Notes: generated from the letters alone by a model not told the origin. 64,000 bases of DNA from Serratia silvae (GCF_023282985.1 NZ_JAGQDC010000021.1:1-64000); one strand, 5' to 3'; numbered from the stretch's first letter, positions 7,561 to 15,886 are shown. Made by a program: numbers and translations.

Positions 7561-7744
7561 TTACCCCTCCTCAAGCAGTGCTTTGCCTTCGTTAGTGAAC
7601 AGAACACCGGCGCAGTCATCGGCATAAGAGCAAAACCCAGGATTGTCGATGATTGGCATGCCGGAGTTATCAGCTTCGCAATCAGCGTTATCACCAGGAA
7701 GGATGTCCTTAACATACTCTCCGTTGTATGCGGTTGGCCATCAT
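7561..7744 (-). pseudogene. Frameshifted small phage gene
   Basis: A strong AAGGAGG ribosome site precedes ATGATG at 7744-7739, but that frame stops after about 10 codons. The neighbouring frame is open from there to TAA 7561-7563 and codes a normal-looking acidic protein tail (NGEYVKDILPGDN, then SGMPIIDNPGFCSYADDCAG). Removing one A near codon 5 would restore a 59-residue protein. The open frame is also in register with the 339-aa upstream gene beyond its TGA stop, so readthrough is a formal alternative. Confidence 0.45.
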
Positions 7745-8760
7745 GCCTCCTTTGCAGTTGAGCAAAGCGCGTCACGCAGGCCTAAATAGAGCGATTCAGC
7801 CTCATTTCGATACAGCATAAACTCGCGGCCAGGCACGGAACCCATCTGTGTCCGATAGAACTCGCCAGTGGACTCACACTTGAAATCTCCTCGTCGTGGG
7901 TCTGTGTCCGGGCTTGTGATGATCGGATGCTGTAACCCAGGATCCGCCGATCGTTCCGCACCTGGTGCGTTCTCTTTCACATATTCATCAAGCTCCACCT
8001 GGTCTGACGGCAACCATTCCTCTACGACCTGCACACAAACACACTCATCCTCAACCCAAGCGCCACGATCATGGTCATAACGATGCACAGAAAAGCCACC
8101 AGCGTTATCGCGCTCTGCCAGGGTATAACTGTCATACGGGCCGCCATACGTCGGCACATAGCCCAGGTCTGGATGGTTAAGCCACATGAAGAGCTTACGG
8201 CCGGTGATTGGATCGACGTCGGGGCACCAGCGCTGATTAATTGCTTTAAGGATTCGCAGTTCCGCTGCTTCTGCGCGCTGCTCTGCTGCGGCCAGTTTCT
8301 GCACCGGTGTTAAGCCCTCGACGCGCTGCATAGTGACCGTCATTGGGCCCACATCGTCATGTTTGAATGTCAGTTCGAGGTAATTGATCGCCCCGGAGGC
8401 TTTGAACTGCTCAGCAAAGGCTCCTGCCATGAGCCGGACGGCAAACCCGGAGAACGAGAAACCAAAGCTGCCGTCTGGTTTCGCCTCAGCCTTGTTGAGT
8501 CGCACCTCACCGGCAAGGAACTCGCCCAGGCTTTTGCCCGCGATGCGTTCAGTATCGATACCAGCAAAGGCATTAACACAGGCAATGGTGCGCTCGTCCT
8601 GCTCCGCCAGCGCTGCCCAGGCAGATTGCACAATTTCGTTTTCTAACTGCTTGAATGCCCGGTAGAGCGTTGTATTTTCTGGCATACCGCAGTCGGTCAT
8701 CAGCCGCATGATGGCTTCATCGCTTTTTTCATTCGTCCAAACGGCTTTGCTCTTATCCAT
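7741..8760 (-). CDS. Ea22-like phage early protein
   Basis: The 339-aa product has the loose architecture of ead/Ea22-like proteins of lambdoid phages: an N-terminal helical part, a coiled Ala/Glu-rich segment around residues 165-185 (LAAAEQRAEAAELRILKAI), and a C-terminal part with a Tyr/Gly-rich piece (VPTYGGPYDSYTLAE). These are expressed early and have no established function. Start and stop overlap the neighbours by a few bases, typical for one operon. Ea22 genes are mosaic, so distant recombination is likely. Confidence 0.6.
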   Translation of the reverse strand: MDKSKAVWTNEKSDEAIMRLMTDCGMPENTTLYRAFKQLENEIVQSAWAALAEQDERTIACVNAFAGIDTERIAGKSLGEFLAGEVRLNKAEAKPDGSFGFSFSGFAVRLMAGAFAEQFKASGAINYLELTFKHDDVGPMTVTMQRVEGLTPVQKLAAAEQRAEAAELRILKAINQRWCPDVDPITGRKLFMWLNHPDLGYVPTYGGPYDSYTLAERDNAGGFSVHRYDHDRGAWVEDECVCVQVVEEWLPSDQVELDEYVKENAPGAERSADPGLQHPIITSPDTDPRRGDFKCESTGEFYRTQMGSVPGREFMLYRNEAESLYLGLRDALCSTAKEA

Positions 8761-9037
8761 GACTTATGCTCCTTTGAAATGCGAAAAAATCACCACCAGC
8801 GTTCATGTGGCTAATCAGTTGTTGATACTCGGCCGCGATCGCTTTCTGTCGCTCTATTTCGGCCTGTAAGGCTGTTACACAGTCTTGCTGATAAAGGGGG
8901 GTAACTTTCCAGCCTCGGGAAATCCAGCCCTTAGCGACGTTCTCAGACCGCGTTATTGCTATGCCAGCGAATGGCCCGCCATCATGCCGCCACGCCACCG
9001 GTTGAGCTGGTACCTCGATATCAGTGCAGTGGCTCAT
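8753..9037 (-). CDS. Small phage protein with PVAW domain
   Basis: The 94-aa protein contains the segment QPVAWRHDGGPF followed by GWKVTPLYQQ. This is a short domain common in lambdoid accessory proteins, where it often sits at the end of Ea22-like proteins. A helical tail follows. It overlaps both neighbours (8753-8760 and 9021-9037). The next gene upstream carries a diverged copy of the same domain, so the pair probably arose by duplication. Confidence 0.6.
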   Translation of the reverse strand: MSHCTDIEVPAQPVAWRHDGGPFAGIAITRSENVAKGWISRGWKVTPLYQQDCVTALQAEIERQKAIAAEYQQLISHMNAGGDFFAFQRSISHG

Positions 9038-9329
9038 CGTTGCGCCTCAGTTCAATAGCGGTGCTGAACTCAAGCCCGCGCACCATCCAGCCTTCAGACA
9101 GCAGTTTGCTGGCCGAAGGGTATCTCTCGGGTGAAATTGAGGTTACAAAAGACTCATTACTGCGGTGCTCCCACAACCAGTAAACTGGCTGTTTCTCTAG
9201 CCGAGCCAGTAGCTCGCTGGCAATACGGACGAGCTTTTGCAGCGGTAAGCCTTCTTCACAGAGTTTTTTGCTCTCTGCGATGTATTCACGCAGCTCCTCG
9301 ATGCTGACCGGCTCGTTATCCTTATTCAT
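9021..9329 (-). CDS. Small phage protein with PV-W domain (paralogue of neighbour)
   Basis: The 102-aa protein has an N-terminal helical region rich in Glu/Leu, then QPVYWLWEHR and, 30 residues later, SEGWMVRGLEF, matching the layout of the PVAW domain in the gene at 8753. Overlap with both neighbours suggests a compact operon. Function unknown. Confidence 0.6.
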   Translation of the reverse strand: MNKDNEPVSIEELREYIAESKKLCEEGLPLQKLVRIASELLARLEKQPVYWLWEHRSNESFVTSISPERYPSASKLLSEGWMVRGLEFSTAIELRRNDEPLH

Positions 9330-9703
9330 GCCCGCTGCTCCTGTGCAATCAAATAGACGATCATCGCGGCGCGGAGCGGTTTTTTATCCGGTACCGACCT
9401 GCCCGTTCCATATTTGTCGTGAGCTTCCCAAAATCCGCCATTAAAACGGTAAGGCACCAGTGAAATTTTGTTCTCAGCGATAATCGGCCAGGCCTGCTCA
9501 GCGTTATTGCAGTAATCAGCATTGCCCTGGTACTTGTTCCCCTTGTCATAAAAAGTGGTTTCAAAGCGCCACAACTCGACGCTCTCCGGATAATGAGGGG
9601 CTATTCTGGCGATATAGCCGAGAGACTCAGCCACGCGCTTGTTAATCTCAAAGTCCGGTACCTTGCTAAGCCCTAACTCATCTAGTTCGCTAAATTTGAT
9701 CAT
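9326..9703 (-). CDS. Hypothetical phage protein, 125 aa
   Basis: The protein has no recognisable catalytic motif. Strand-rich segments around LWRFETTFYDKGNKYQGN and ISLVPYRFNGGFWEAHDKYG suggest a small alpha/beta domain with aromatic residues. It reads like a component of lambdoid nin-type regions. The start overlaps the preceding gene by 4 bases (ATGA type). Confidence 0.6.
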   Translation of the reverse strand: MIKFSELDELGLSKVPDFEINKRVAESLGYIARIAPHYPESVELWRFETTFYDKGNKYQGNADYCNNAEQAWPIIAENKISLVPYRFNGGFWEAHDKYGTGRSVPDKKPLRAAMIVYLIAQEQRA

Positions 9704-9924
9704 CCGTTTTCACCACCAGCCATTTCACCGCGTGCTGTAAGCTCTGTTACCCAAAAATTCCGCAGGTTATGCGGCTCATCAGGCGCGTGCTTCATACCAC
9801 AAGCTTCACAACAACCAGGACGAACCGACGTTACGACTTGAGCCGCAACGGTTTCGGTCTTTTCTACGCAGTTGGTGGCCATATCGATGGTTGTTTTCTG
9901 GATGGGGATCCCATGGGCGATCAT
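9700..9924 (-). CDS. Small zinc-binding phage protein, 74 aa
   Basis: The C-terminal half carries GCCEACGMKHAPDEPHNLRN, a Cys-x-x-Cys plus two His arrangement likely to bind zinc, seen in many short lambdoid proteins. The ATG at 9924 has GGAG 7 bases upstream and overlaps the stop of the NinX-like gene (ATGA). The N-terminal half is less constrained. Confidence 0.65.
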   Translation of the reverse strand: MIAHGIPIQKTTIDMATNCVEKTETVAAQVVTSVRPGCCEACGMKHAPDEPHNLRNFWVTELTARGEMAGGENG

Positions 9925-10400
9925 TCGATATCTCCATTGTTAAAGACCGACGCCCACCAGGCTTCCAAAAGGTCATTAGGCGCTGTGACTGACTCACCTA
10001 ATTTAGCGTCTACTACTGCACGGCAGATGGCGATTAGTGGGGTCGGGCCGGTTGCCCTCCCGATGTTGGGGATCTCCAACTCTCCAATAGACTTCAGGTC
10101 ATTTTGATTAGTGTGTTGGATTGGTACAATCGCTGTCCAATGCTCGATTTTTTCCCACCGGCCTCTACCGCGCCCAAAATTCAAATGCCGTGTAGTTGGG
10201 GGCTGAAGTGATATCTCGAACTGTTCGATCAGCGGCCCGCACTGCCCCCAATTAGTCGATGGTTCAAAGCGAACGGGGCCATGTTCTGGCTGCTTTTCCA
10301 TAACCTCGTTGAATGGGTTTATGAACATATCGATATCAAGCGCCTTGGCCACGGCCCAATTAAGTGCTTTTCCTGCTAGACATTTTGTATTGATAACCAC
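9921..10400 (-). CDS. NinX / DUF2591-like phage protein
   Basis: The family is recognisable by ALNWAVAKALDIDMF near the N-terminus, a central NWGQCGPLIEQFEI, and GPTPLIAICRAVVDAKLGES at the end. DUF2591 (NinX) proteins occur in lambdoid nin regions and have no known biochemical role. I prefer the GTG start at 10400, which has AGGAGG about 8 bases upstream, over the longer frame at 10457 that overlaps the next gene by 56 bases. This gives 159 residues. Confidence 0.75.
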   Translation of the reverse strand: MVINTKCLAGKALNWAVAKALDIDMFINPFNEVMEKQPEHGPVRFEPSTNWGQCGPLIEQFEISLQPPTTRHLNFGRGRGRWEKIEHWTAIVPIQHTNQNDLKSIGELEIPNIGRATGPTPLIAICRAVVDAKLGESVTAPNDLLEAWWASVFNNGDIE

Positions 10401-10401
10401 C

Positions 10402-10752
10402 CTATTCCTCCTCAGATTTATAGCTACCGTACCACCAGCCATCGCTGTTCTTTTCAAGATCGATACGTCTGTTTATTTTCTCCGGTTTGATAATTGCCTC
10501 AATAACCGCAGAAGGGACGGTAAATTGCCCACCGATACCGCCGGGGCCACAGAGTTTATTTCTCAATCCTTCGCCGAGGCGTAGCCTTACTTCCTTTTTC
10601 TCAACGTTGATTTGCATTTCCACTGTCTTTTCACCAGCCAAAACACTCTTAGATATGTAGGCAACCCTGTTTTTTCTTATTGTTAAGAATTTGCCTGTTT
10701 TGCTTGAGGTGACAATGTGTTTTGATATTTCGTTCATCGATATAAATGCCAT
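10402..10752 (-). CDS. Hypothetical protein, 116 aa
   Basis: It starts at ATG 10752 with AAGGA upstream. The N-terminal half looks like a small strand-rich domain (GKFLTIRKNRVAYISKS). A basic middle region (EKKEVRLRLGEGLRNKL) follows, then an acidic end. It could be a single-domain nucleic-acid binder, but no family is recognised. Confidence 0.55.
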   Translation of the reverse strand: MAFISMNEISKHIVTSSKTGKFLTIRKNRVAYISKSVLAGEKTVEMQINVEKKEVRLRLGEGLRNKLCGPGGIGGQFTVPSAVIEAIIKPEKINRRIDLEKNSDGWWYGSYKSEEE

Positions 10753-10780
10753 TGATTTCCTTTCTCCTCATGCGTCATCA

Positions 10781-11089
10781 CTACATAACTTTTTGTTCAT
10801 GCCGCGTATTCGTTTTCAATCTCATTATCAGCGCACTGAAATGGCTCGCATGACTCAGTGCAACAGGGATAGAAAGCGGCTCTGCCACATCACAAGGAAC
10901 AGCTACTGTGTCGCAGCCGTTGTTGTAGTAATCCAGCTGCTTTCTAATTTGGCTTTCCGTGTAACGGCCAGCTGTTTCTAAGCGTCCTCGGTAACCCGAA
11001 TTATTAGCCGCCCACAAAAGGATATAAGGGCTACTACGCTGCGTATGGCCAACGCTAATGACGAAATACTCGCGTTCAACAACCATCAC
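10781..11089 (-). CDS. Hypothetical phage protein, 102 aa
   Basis: The protein overlaps the upstream methyltransferase gene by 4 bases. It begins with strands (EREYFVISVGHTQRSSPYIL), then a segment with several aromatic residues, and ends basic. I recognise it as a frequent enterobacterial prophage hypothetical without a function. Confidence 0.6.
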   Translation of the reverse strand: MMVVEREYFVISVGHTQRSSPYILLWAANNSGYRGRLETAGRYTESQIRKQLDYYNNGCDTVAVPCDVAEPLSIPVALSHASHFSALIMRLKTNTRHEQKVM

Positions 11090-11976
11090 ACAGCCTCTCT
11101 AACTTGATTCATGTAACGGATAATCTCTCTACCTGCCCATTCGCCAACTTGCTTGCTTACTCCATTACCAATCTGCCGGTAGGCCGAAGAGTCGGATACA
11201 GGGAAGTTAAACCAGTCAGGAACGCCCTGAAGGCGGGCATATTCGCGAACTGAATACGGGCGAACACCGAGCGGAAAGCGCTTATCAACCACCAGCCGAG
11301 TGCTTTTATCTTTCGCATAGTGAGCGATGCACGTCGGAGCTACGTCACCCTTTGCCGGATCGCTGATAATTGGTAGATCACGATAAGCCCCGCTCATTCG
11401 GGCCTTGATTGCCGTTGGCAGCGTAACTTTCGGCTCATCTTCCAAAATGTCAGCGAGTGCTATCGGCTTGGTATTCTCCGGCGGCCGAATAGCAAACGGG
11501 CGGCGGGTGCCGATAATGATTAGGCGGTTGCGACGCTGTGGCAGCCATGTTTCTGACTTAACCGGGCAGAACACTGTCACGTAGTAGTCAGGCATCTTTG
11601 TCATAGCTTCCATGACGATCGGGAAAGCCAGCATGCCGGGGACGTTCTCTGCAACAAAGAACTCAGGGCGAGCAATGAACATATGGCGCAGAGCATGAAG
11701 ATAAAGCTCGTCACCAGTACGCGTTCCATGAATATCGCCGATCGTTGAATACTTGGTGCAGGGATATGTGAAGAACATCCCGTGGCATTCCGCCTGCTCC
11801 AGCACCAGCTCCTGTGTCAAATCACATTGCTTAATATGGCCGCCAAGATTGTGGCGATATGTCTTACAGGCGTCAGCGTCCATTTCAAACGCCTGGTTGA
11901 TTTGGATACCGGCCTCCATCAGGCCGATATCCATTAAGCCAGCACCGCAGAAGTAAGAATTAGCCGTTACCTCCAT
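11086..11976 (-). CDS. C5 cytosine DNA methyltransferase (Dcm type)
   Basis: I place the start at ATG 11976 behind GGAGG, giving 296 residues. All main C5-methyltransferase motifs are visible in order: motif I FCGAGLMDIG (residue 9), the catalytic PC at residues 72-73 as PCTKYS, motif VI ENVPG (110), QRRNR (about 143), the ARLQGVPDWF segment and the final QIGNGV. PCT instead of the usual PCQ is uncommon. The spacer between motifs VIII and IX is short, consistent with a solitary phage enzyme. It probably methylates the element's own DNA against host restriction. No partner endonuclease is nearby. Confidence 0.88.
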   Translation of the reverse strand: MEVTANSYFCGAGLMDIGLMEAGIQINQAFEMDADACKTYRHNLGGHIKQCDLTQELVLEQAECHGMFFTYPCTKYSTIGDIHGTRTGDELYLHALRHMFIARPEFFVAENVPGMLAFPIVMEAMTKMPDYYVTVFCPVKSETWLPQRRNRLIIIGTRRPFAIRPPENTKPIALADILEDEPKVTLPTAIKARMSGAYRDLPIISDPAKGDVAPTCIAHYAKDKSTRLVVDKRFPLGVRPYSVREYARLQGVPDWFNFPVSDSSAYRQIGNGVSKQVGEWAGREIIRYMNQVREAV

Positions 11977-12254
11977 CCCTGGGCCTCCACGCGCTTGAAC
12001 TCGATTACCCATACCCAGGGGCTTTCCGAGCCGTAGATTGATAGCCACAGTCCACGGAATGCCAATCCAGCTTCCATTGGGCCAGAGGCAGCAATTACGC
12101 CCTCTGCACGGGCGTCTTGTTGGCTCATGCTGCACAACCGCTCAACGCGAACGGCGGTGATTTCCAGCAAGATGCGCGATGCCAAACGCGGCATGTGAAG
12201 CGATGGCTTCCAGCATGAACGCCCATCTACGAATAAGACTGGGCGCGCTTTCAT
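11967..12254 (-). CDS. ASCH-like phage protein, internally shortened
   Basis: The C-terminal two thirds (WKPSLHMPRLASRILLEI, then VRVERLCSMSQQDARAEG and PWVWVIEFKRVE) match the ASCH-related protein widespread in lambdoid phages. The N-terminus MKARPVLF also fits that family, but the usual central segment with the CPYG...WVRE stretch is absent, leaving 95 residues. This is probably an internal deletion. It overlaps the methyltransferase start by 10 bases and the next gene by 4. Confidence 0.6.
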   Translation of the reverse strand: MKARPVLFVDGRSCWKPSLHMPRLASRILLEITAVRVERLCSMSQQDARAEGVIAASGPMEAGLAFRGLWLSIYGSESPWVWVIEFKRVEAQGWR

Positions 12255-12487
12255 CCTACATTCTCCAGGGCGATCGCCCCTTCTTCAGGATAAATAGCAT
12301 CTTCTGCAAGCCAGCCATGATAGTTCGGCTTTCCATTCTCACCAGCAATAACACCCTGGCGGATAATTACTTCTGTGACCAGGCCTACCCCTGGATCTAC
12401 CTTGGTGGAGATTCCCATAAAGTCACAAAGAGCAATTAATTTTTGAGTAGTTATATTGAAGCTTTCGTTTTTTTCCACTTTGAACAC
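12251..12487 (-). CDS. Hypothetical protein, 78 aa
   Basis: The N-terminal half is helical (ITTQKLIALCDFMGIS), then strands and an acidic end. No motif is recognised. It overlaps the ASCH-like gene by 4 bases; a short gap upstream holds a CTAATAATTAAC segment resembling the operator-like motif. Confidence 0.5.
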   Translation of the reverse strand: MFKVEKNESFNITTQKLIALCDFMGISTKVDPGVGLVTEVIIRQGVIAGENGKPNYHGWLAEDAIYPEEGAIALENVG

Positions 12488-12502
12488 CCCAGAAGTTAAT
12501 TA

Positions 12503-12649
12503 TTAGTCATAGTTTTTTGATTCAGGCCTTTCCCTATATTCTTTGTCTGATGCGGCAGCTACCCACACTGCGGAGGCCACCCACACTAAAAACCCAATCG
12601 CCAGCAGAAGAAACGGAAGTCCCTGGGTAAATAAACCCCATATATCCAT
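12503..12649 (-). CDS. Small single-pass membrane protein, 48 aa
   Basis: ATG at 12649, with AGAGG 6 bases upstream, to TAA at 12503-12505. A 20-residue hydrophobic helix (LPFLLLAIGFLVWVASAVWV) follows an 9-residue N-terminus; the charged tail ends ERPESKNYD. It looks like a small phage inner-membrane protein expressed with the early operon. Function unknown. Confidence 0.6.
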   Translation of the reverse strand: MDIWGLFTQGLPFLLLAIGFLVWVASAVWVAAASDKEYRERPESKNYD

Positions 12650-12651
12650 AA

Positions 12652-13215
12652 TTAACCTCTTGGGGCTGTAATACGTTTCCAGATTGCAGTGAGATATTTT
12701 ATTTGGTGAATAGCATCATCAACGGGATGATGTTTTTCACCTTCGAATGGCATTTCTTTTTTGGGGTTGAAACCAATAGCCCTACCCGCTTTAACGACTG
12801 TACGCACATCACAATCGTTCCAAAACGCCCAGAATGGTAAGAGGCCACAGCGTTGGTATGCAGTGCGAGTTATCGTGTTATCAAACGTTGAGCCATTTCC
12901 CCAAACCTGCACATGATCCAATTCTTTACTACTATGCTTTTTAATAAAACTGGTCAGGCGCTTAAGGACTACTGCGTTATTTTCAGGTTTTTGCGTGAGT
13001 GCCTCACGAACTTCTGCACTCTGACTTAACAACCAATAAATTGTATCGCCGTCAGGCTTTGCACCCAGGGCCAACTCGCTATTCAGATCAATAACTGCAT
13101 AGAATTTTGGCCCTATTTCGCCGGAGTTCAGGTCGAACGGCACGGCGGCGATCGAAAGAATAGGTGCCTGTGGGCCGGTGCCGCCCGTTTCAATATCAAT
13201 CATAACGTTATACAT
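12652..13215 (-). CDS. DEDDh-type 3'-5' exonuclease (phage)
   Basis: The 187-aa protein has the RNase H-fold exonuclease signature: DIETGG at residue 7 (motif I), VWGNGSTFDN near residue 106 (motif II region) and HPVDDAIHQIKYL near residue 168 (motif III with His and Asp). It matches phage 3'-5' exonucleases that process RNA or DNA ends. Start has no unusual features. Gene order places it immediately upstream of the small membrane protein, 2 bases away. Confidence 0.82.
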   Translation of the reverse strand: MYNVMIDIETGGTGPQAPILSIAAVPFDLNSGEIGPKFYAVIDLNSELALGAKPDGDTIYWLLSQSAEVREALTQKPENNAVVLKRLTSFIKKHSSKELDHVQVWGNGSTFDNTITRTAYQRCGLLPFWAFWNDCDVRTVVKAGRAIGFNPKKEMPFEGEKHHPVDDAIHQIKYLTAIWKRITAPRG

Positions 13216-13223
13216 GTAATCCC

Positions 13224-14540
13224 TTACCTTTTGCCTTTGCGGTGCTTTTTACTGCGGCCAACTGTTGCCTGCGGTCGTCCCTCTTGAGTAGGCAGGCCCA
13301 CCAGCCGGTTGATGGTGTCTTCAATGGTGTGTGAGGTTTCGACGTAAAGCGGTTTCTCGATCTCAACTGCGCCGAACTCAGCTTCCCATGCTGCTTTGTA
13401 GACATAGGCTACGGCGCGGAGCTTCCGGGCCGTTACTTCACCGATGCCCTTCAGCTTCTCCAGGTCGGTCGTGAAAGCGTTGCCCAGGTGCGCCAGAGTA
13501 GTAATTTCCAATTCGGCCATCTTGGCCACGTCAGCTGGTTTCAGCTCCGGGACATCGACAAGCTTCACGCTGTCGGCGTAGGCAAAGAACGCAGCAAGGT
13601 GCGGGTTGGTGACGGCGATCAGCTCGTGGTGGGCGCGGGTTAATTCGTTGTAGAGCTCTTCGGGGATCTCGTTTTTGAAAAGAGGCAGGTTCTGGTACTG
13701 AACAACACCCCACTCGCTAATGCGCCCCACAAGGTCTACACCGTACGTACTGCGCACGTTGATGTGGAAGGTCAGGTTATTAACGAACGATGGCTGGTCG
13801 GCATCCTGCTGCACATTTGGATATGTCAGCGGGTACAGGAAGAAGTGGATGTAGAACTTAAGGCCTGGGTACGTTTCACTCTGCCAGAATTTGTCACCGC
13901 AGGAACCGTTGATAATGTCCTTCTCACGACGGGAATAATCGCGGTATTGCAGCAGTGTTATGTGGTCGAGCTGCATTTTTTTGTACGACACAGTGGTGCT
14001 GTCGTGCGCATGCATTTCTTTGCCCAGTTTAGTGCGCAAATTGGCTATCTTGGCGCGGGCCTCGCTGAGTTCGTCCTCTGCACTTTTCAGCTTAACGCTC
14101 AACCGGCGCAAGGCTTCAGCCTGCTCAGCTTTCATAGCATCGATACGCTGTTTCAGTCGCTCGATCTCACGATCCAGGCTGTTCCGCTCTTCTGCCGTGA
14201 TGTTTGCTGATTCGCTTAATGCAACGCGCAGAGCATTGAGCTCGTCGTTTTTTATGGAGAGTTGGAGATGCAAATTGGTGATCGTGCTATCGCGTGCTTC
14301 AACAACGTCCACCAGCTGATTGTAATCGGCTTTTTCACGGTCATCGAAGGCAACGAAGTTTCTAGCAAGCTTGCCCAGATCCTCCTCCATGCGCTCCATG
14401 CTGGCACGAAAAATAGAGTTACCGGCTACATGGCTACAGAAATTGGTTTCCGCTTTCAGAAAGTTAATCTGTGCTACTAGGGTTTCCGCTTCCGGGGCGA
14501 ATACCTTTTCCTGCTCTGCTACTAAAGCTGTATCAGTCAT
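13224..14540 (-). CDS. Coiled-coil protein with C-terminal helix-hairpin-helix
   Basis: The 438-aa protein has an N-terminal helical region, a long coiled coil at about residues 85-180 (heptads rich in Glu, Leu, Lys), a middle globular part with aromatic residues, and a C-terminal HhH-like segment (LEKLKGIGEVTARKLRAV) near residue 365. It ends in a strongly basic tail (GRSKKHRKGKR). A DNA-binding or scaffolding role is likely. I do not recognise the family. The start overlaps the upstream gene by 8 bases. Confidence 0.6.
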   Translation of the reverse strand: MTDTALVAEQEKVFAPEAETLVAQINFLKAETNFCSHVAGNSIFRASMERMEEDLGKLARNFVAFDDREKADYNQLVDVVEARDSTITNLHLQLSIKNDELNALRVALSESANITAEERNSLDREIERLKQRIDAMKAEQAEALRRLSVKLKSAEDELSEARAKIANLRTKLGKEMHAHDSTTVSYKKMQLDHITLLQYRDYSRREKDIINGSCGDKFWQSETYPGLKFYIHFFLYPLTYPNVQQDADQPSFVNNLTFHINVRSTYGVDLVGRISEWGVVQYQNLPLFKNEIPEELYNELTRAHHELIAVTNPHLAAFFAYADSVKLVDVPELKPADVAKMAELEITTLAHLGNAFTTDLEKLKGIGEVTARKLRAVAYVYKAAWEAEFGAVEIEKPLYVETSHTIEDTINRLVGLPTQEGRPQATVGRSKKHRKGKR

Positions 14541-14748
14541 TCCCTTCTGTCTCCCATTGCTTTTTCGTCATTTTCCCTCGGTACATCACACTTACGAGCG
14601 CCGCACCTGGCTCGAGGCCCAATTCGCTCTTGATCACCTCAATTCGGCGGTGGCCAAGACGGTAATGCCGGAAACGTACGCAAATCTGCTCCTGCCCATC
14701 ACTCTTCTGGAACACCAGTGAAAACCAGTGATACTTACGTCTAAACAC
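14533..14748 (-). CDS. Hypothetical small basic protein, 71 aa
   Basis: GTG start at 14748 with GGAGG 7 bases upstream. The protein alternates strands and basic turns (CVRFRHYRLGHRRIEVIKSE), consistent with a small nucleic-acid binding fold. First gene of the leftward run that ends near 7141, so its upstream region is the likely operon promoter. Confidence 0.55.
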   Translation of the reverse strand: MFRRKYHWFSLVFQKSDGQEQICVRFRHYRLGHRRIEVIKSELGLEPGAALVSVMYRGKMTKKQWETEGND

Positions 14749-15118
14749 CGCCCTACCTCCATGTCCTTATTTGTCTAATTAATTTATTAGTGCAAATAGT
14801 ACAAAACATCAGAATGAATTGCATTAATTAATTAGACATCTGTGACAAATCACGCTCTGGCGGCACGCATGGCGTAGTAGGCAGGTTACTAGCAAATAGG
14901 GGGCTGTATTGGTTGTAATCTTGGTCGCGGAGGGCTATCATTAGGTTGTCGATACTGACCGGAACCAATGAAAGTTGGGGTATTGATACCGGAGCATGTA
15001 GATGCTGAAAAGCGCCTTAGCTCCCCCAGCCTGAGAGCGGGATAACCAAAGGTGAGGCCGGATACTTTAAGTTTAAAAACATCATCGATGTCTGCTTTAG
15101 CACTAAGGCGCTGATTTA
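14749..15118. other. Non-coding stretch with two operator-like motifs
   Basis: No convincing gene in 370 bases. It holds GTCTAATTA at 14773-14781 and its complement at 14829-14837, an AT-rich segment between them that should contain the promoter of the leftward operon at 14748, then about 200 bases of mixed sequence and the hairpin GGCGCTGA/TCAGCGCC (15108-15127) that covers the stop of the next gene. A small RNA cannot be excluded. Confidence 0.5.
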
Positions 15119-15631
15119 TCAGCGCCTTCTTTGCTTTTTAGTAGGTAAGTAAGTATTGCCGCTTAAGCGAAGATGGCCAATGTAGGTGAACTTAACTGCA
15201 TTCCCTCGTGGTACGGTACCCTTTCCCCACTGATCCAGTTCATATGCCGATGTTACGAACAACGTTAGTCCACCAGGGTTGTTCACATCTGGGCGTAGGT
15301 CAAAAAACACCGCATAATCATAAAGCTCCGCGTAGTAGTACACTTCGTTACTGTTTTTATCGAAGTGCGGCACGATATGCCCATCAATTAGGCGCTTCTG
15401 TATCATGCTAGGCAGTTCCAGGCTGCACTGATACCGTGCCTCACAGAAATAGCGATTGCCCATCAATGGACTCCCTTCGCCTTTTTTATCCGTAAAACAG
15501 TGGTTAGAGAACGCGACAGAAACCGCCACATCTGCACCGTTGATCTTCGCCTGAAAGCTGAACGGGTGTAAGTGTTTTAAGTCGTATGTTTTCCCGTTGT
15601 AGCTAACGTCACCCCAACTCTTCCCGATCAC
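15119..15631 (-). CDS. Hypothetical protein, 170 aa
   Basis: The protein opens MIGKSWGDVSYNGKTYDL and is strand-rich with many aromatic residues, ending in a basic tail (LPTKKQRRR). It resembles a beta-barrel or sandwich fold but no family is recognised. The upstream region contains a perfect inverted repeat GCTAGCAC/GTGCTAGC (15665-15699). A hairpin overlaps the stop codon. Confidence 0.6.
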   Translation of the reverse strand: MIGKSWGDVSYNGKTYDLKHLHPFSFQAKINGADVAVSVAFSNHCFTDKKGEGSPLMGNRYFCEARYQCSLELPSMIQKRLIDGHIVPHFDKNSNEVYYYAELYDYAVFFDLRPDVNNPGGLTLFVTSAYELDQWGKGTVPRGNAVKFTYIGHLRLSGNTYLPTKKQRRR

Positions 15632-15706
15632 GATAACGCCTCCAATATTTATGATGCAGACGATGCTAGCACACGTCTATCGGGTGACAGAGTGCTAGCG
15701 TTGATA

Positions 15707-15886
15707 TTACTTGATTTTCATCGCGCAGTAGCATGACAAAAGGAAGGCGGCAACCACGTTTAAAGCCACTGCCACCGGGTCTGATTTCAAATCGAAAACG
15801 TACAGCGGCAGTATGTTCACAGCGAAGAAGCCGGTAAACACTGCGGCACCGATCATCCGAGGCCGAGTAAGGAATTTTTTAATCAA
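15707..15886 (-). CDS. Small two-helix membrane protein, 59 aa
   Basis: TTG start at 15886, overlapping the stop of the upstream gene, with GGAGG 4 bases upstream; stop TAA at 15707-15709. Two hydrophobic segments (MIGAAVFTGFFAVNILPLYV and VAVALNVVAAFLLSCYCAM) suggest two membrane passes. Translational coupling to the upstream gene is likely. Confidence 0.5.
   Translation of the reverse strand: MIKKFLTRPRMIGAAVFTGFFAVNILPLYVFDLKSDPVAVALNVVAAFLLSCYCAMKIK

Noticed and set aside
9987-10010. ACTCAC-N6-TAGCGT on the plus strand near 9992
   Set aside because: It has the late-promoter spacing but lies inside a leftward gene with no rightward gene behind it; probably a chance match.
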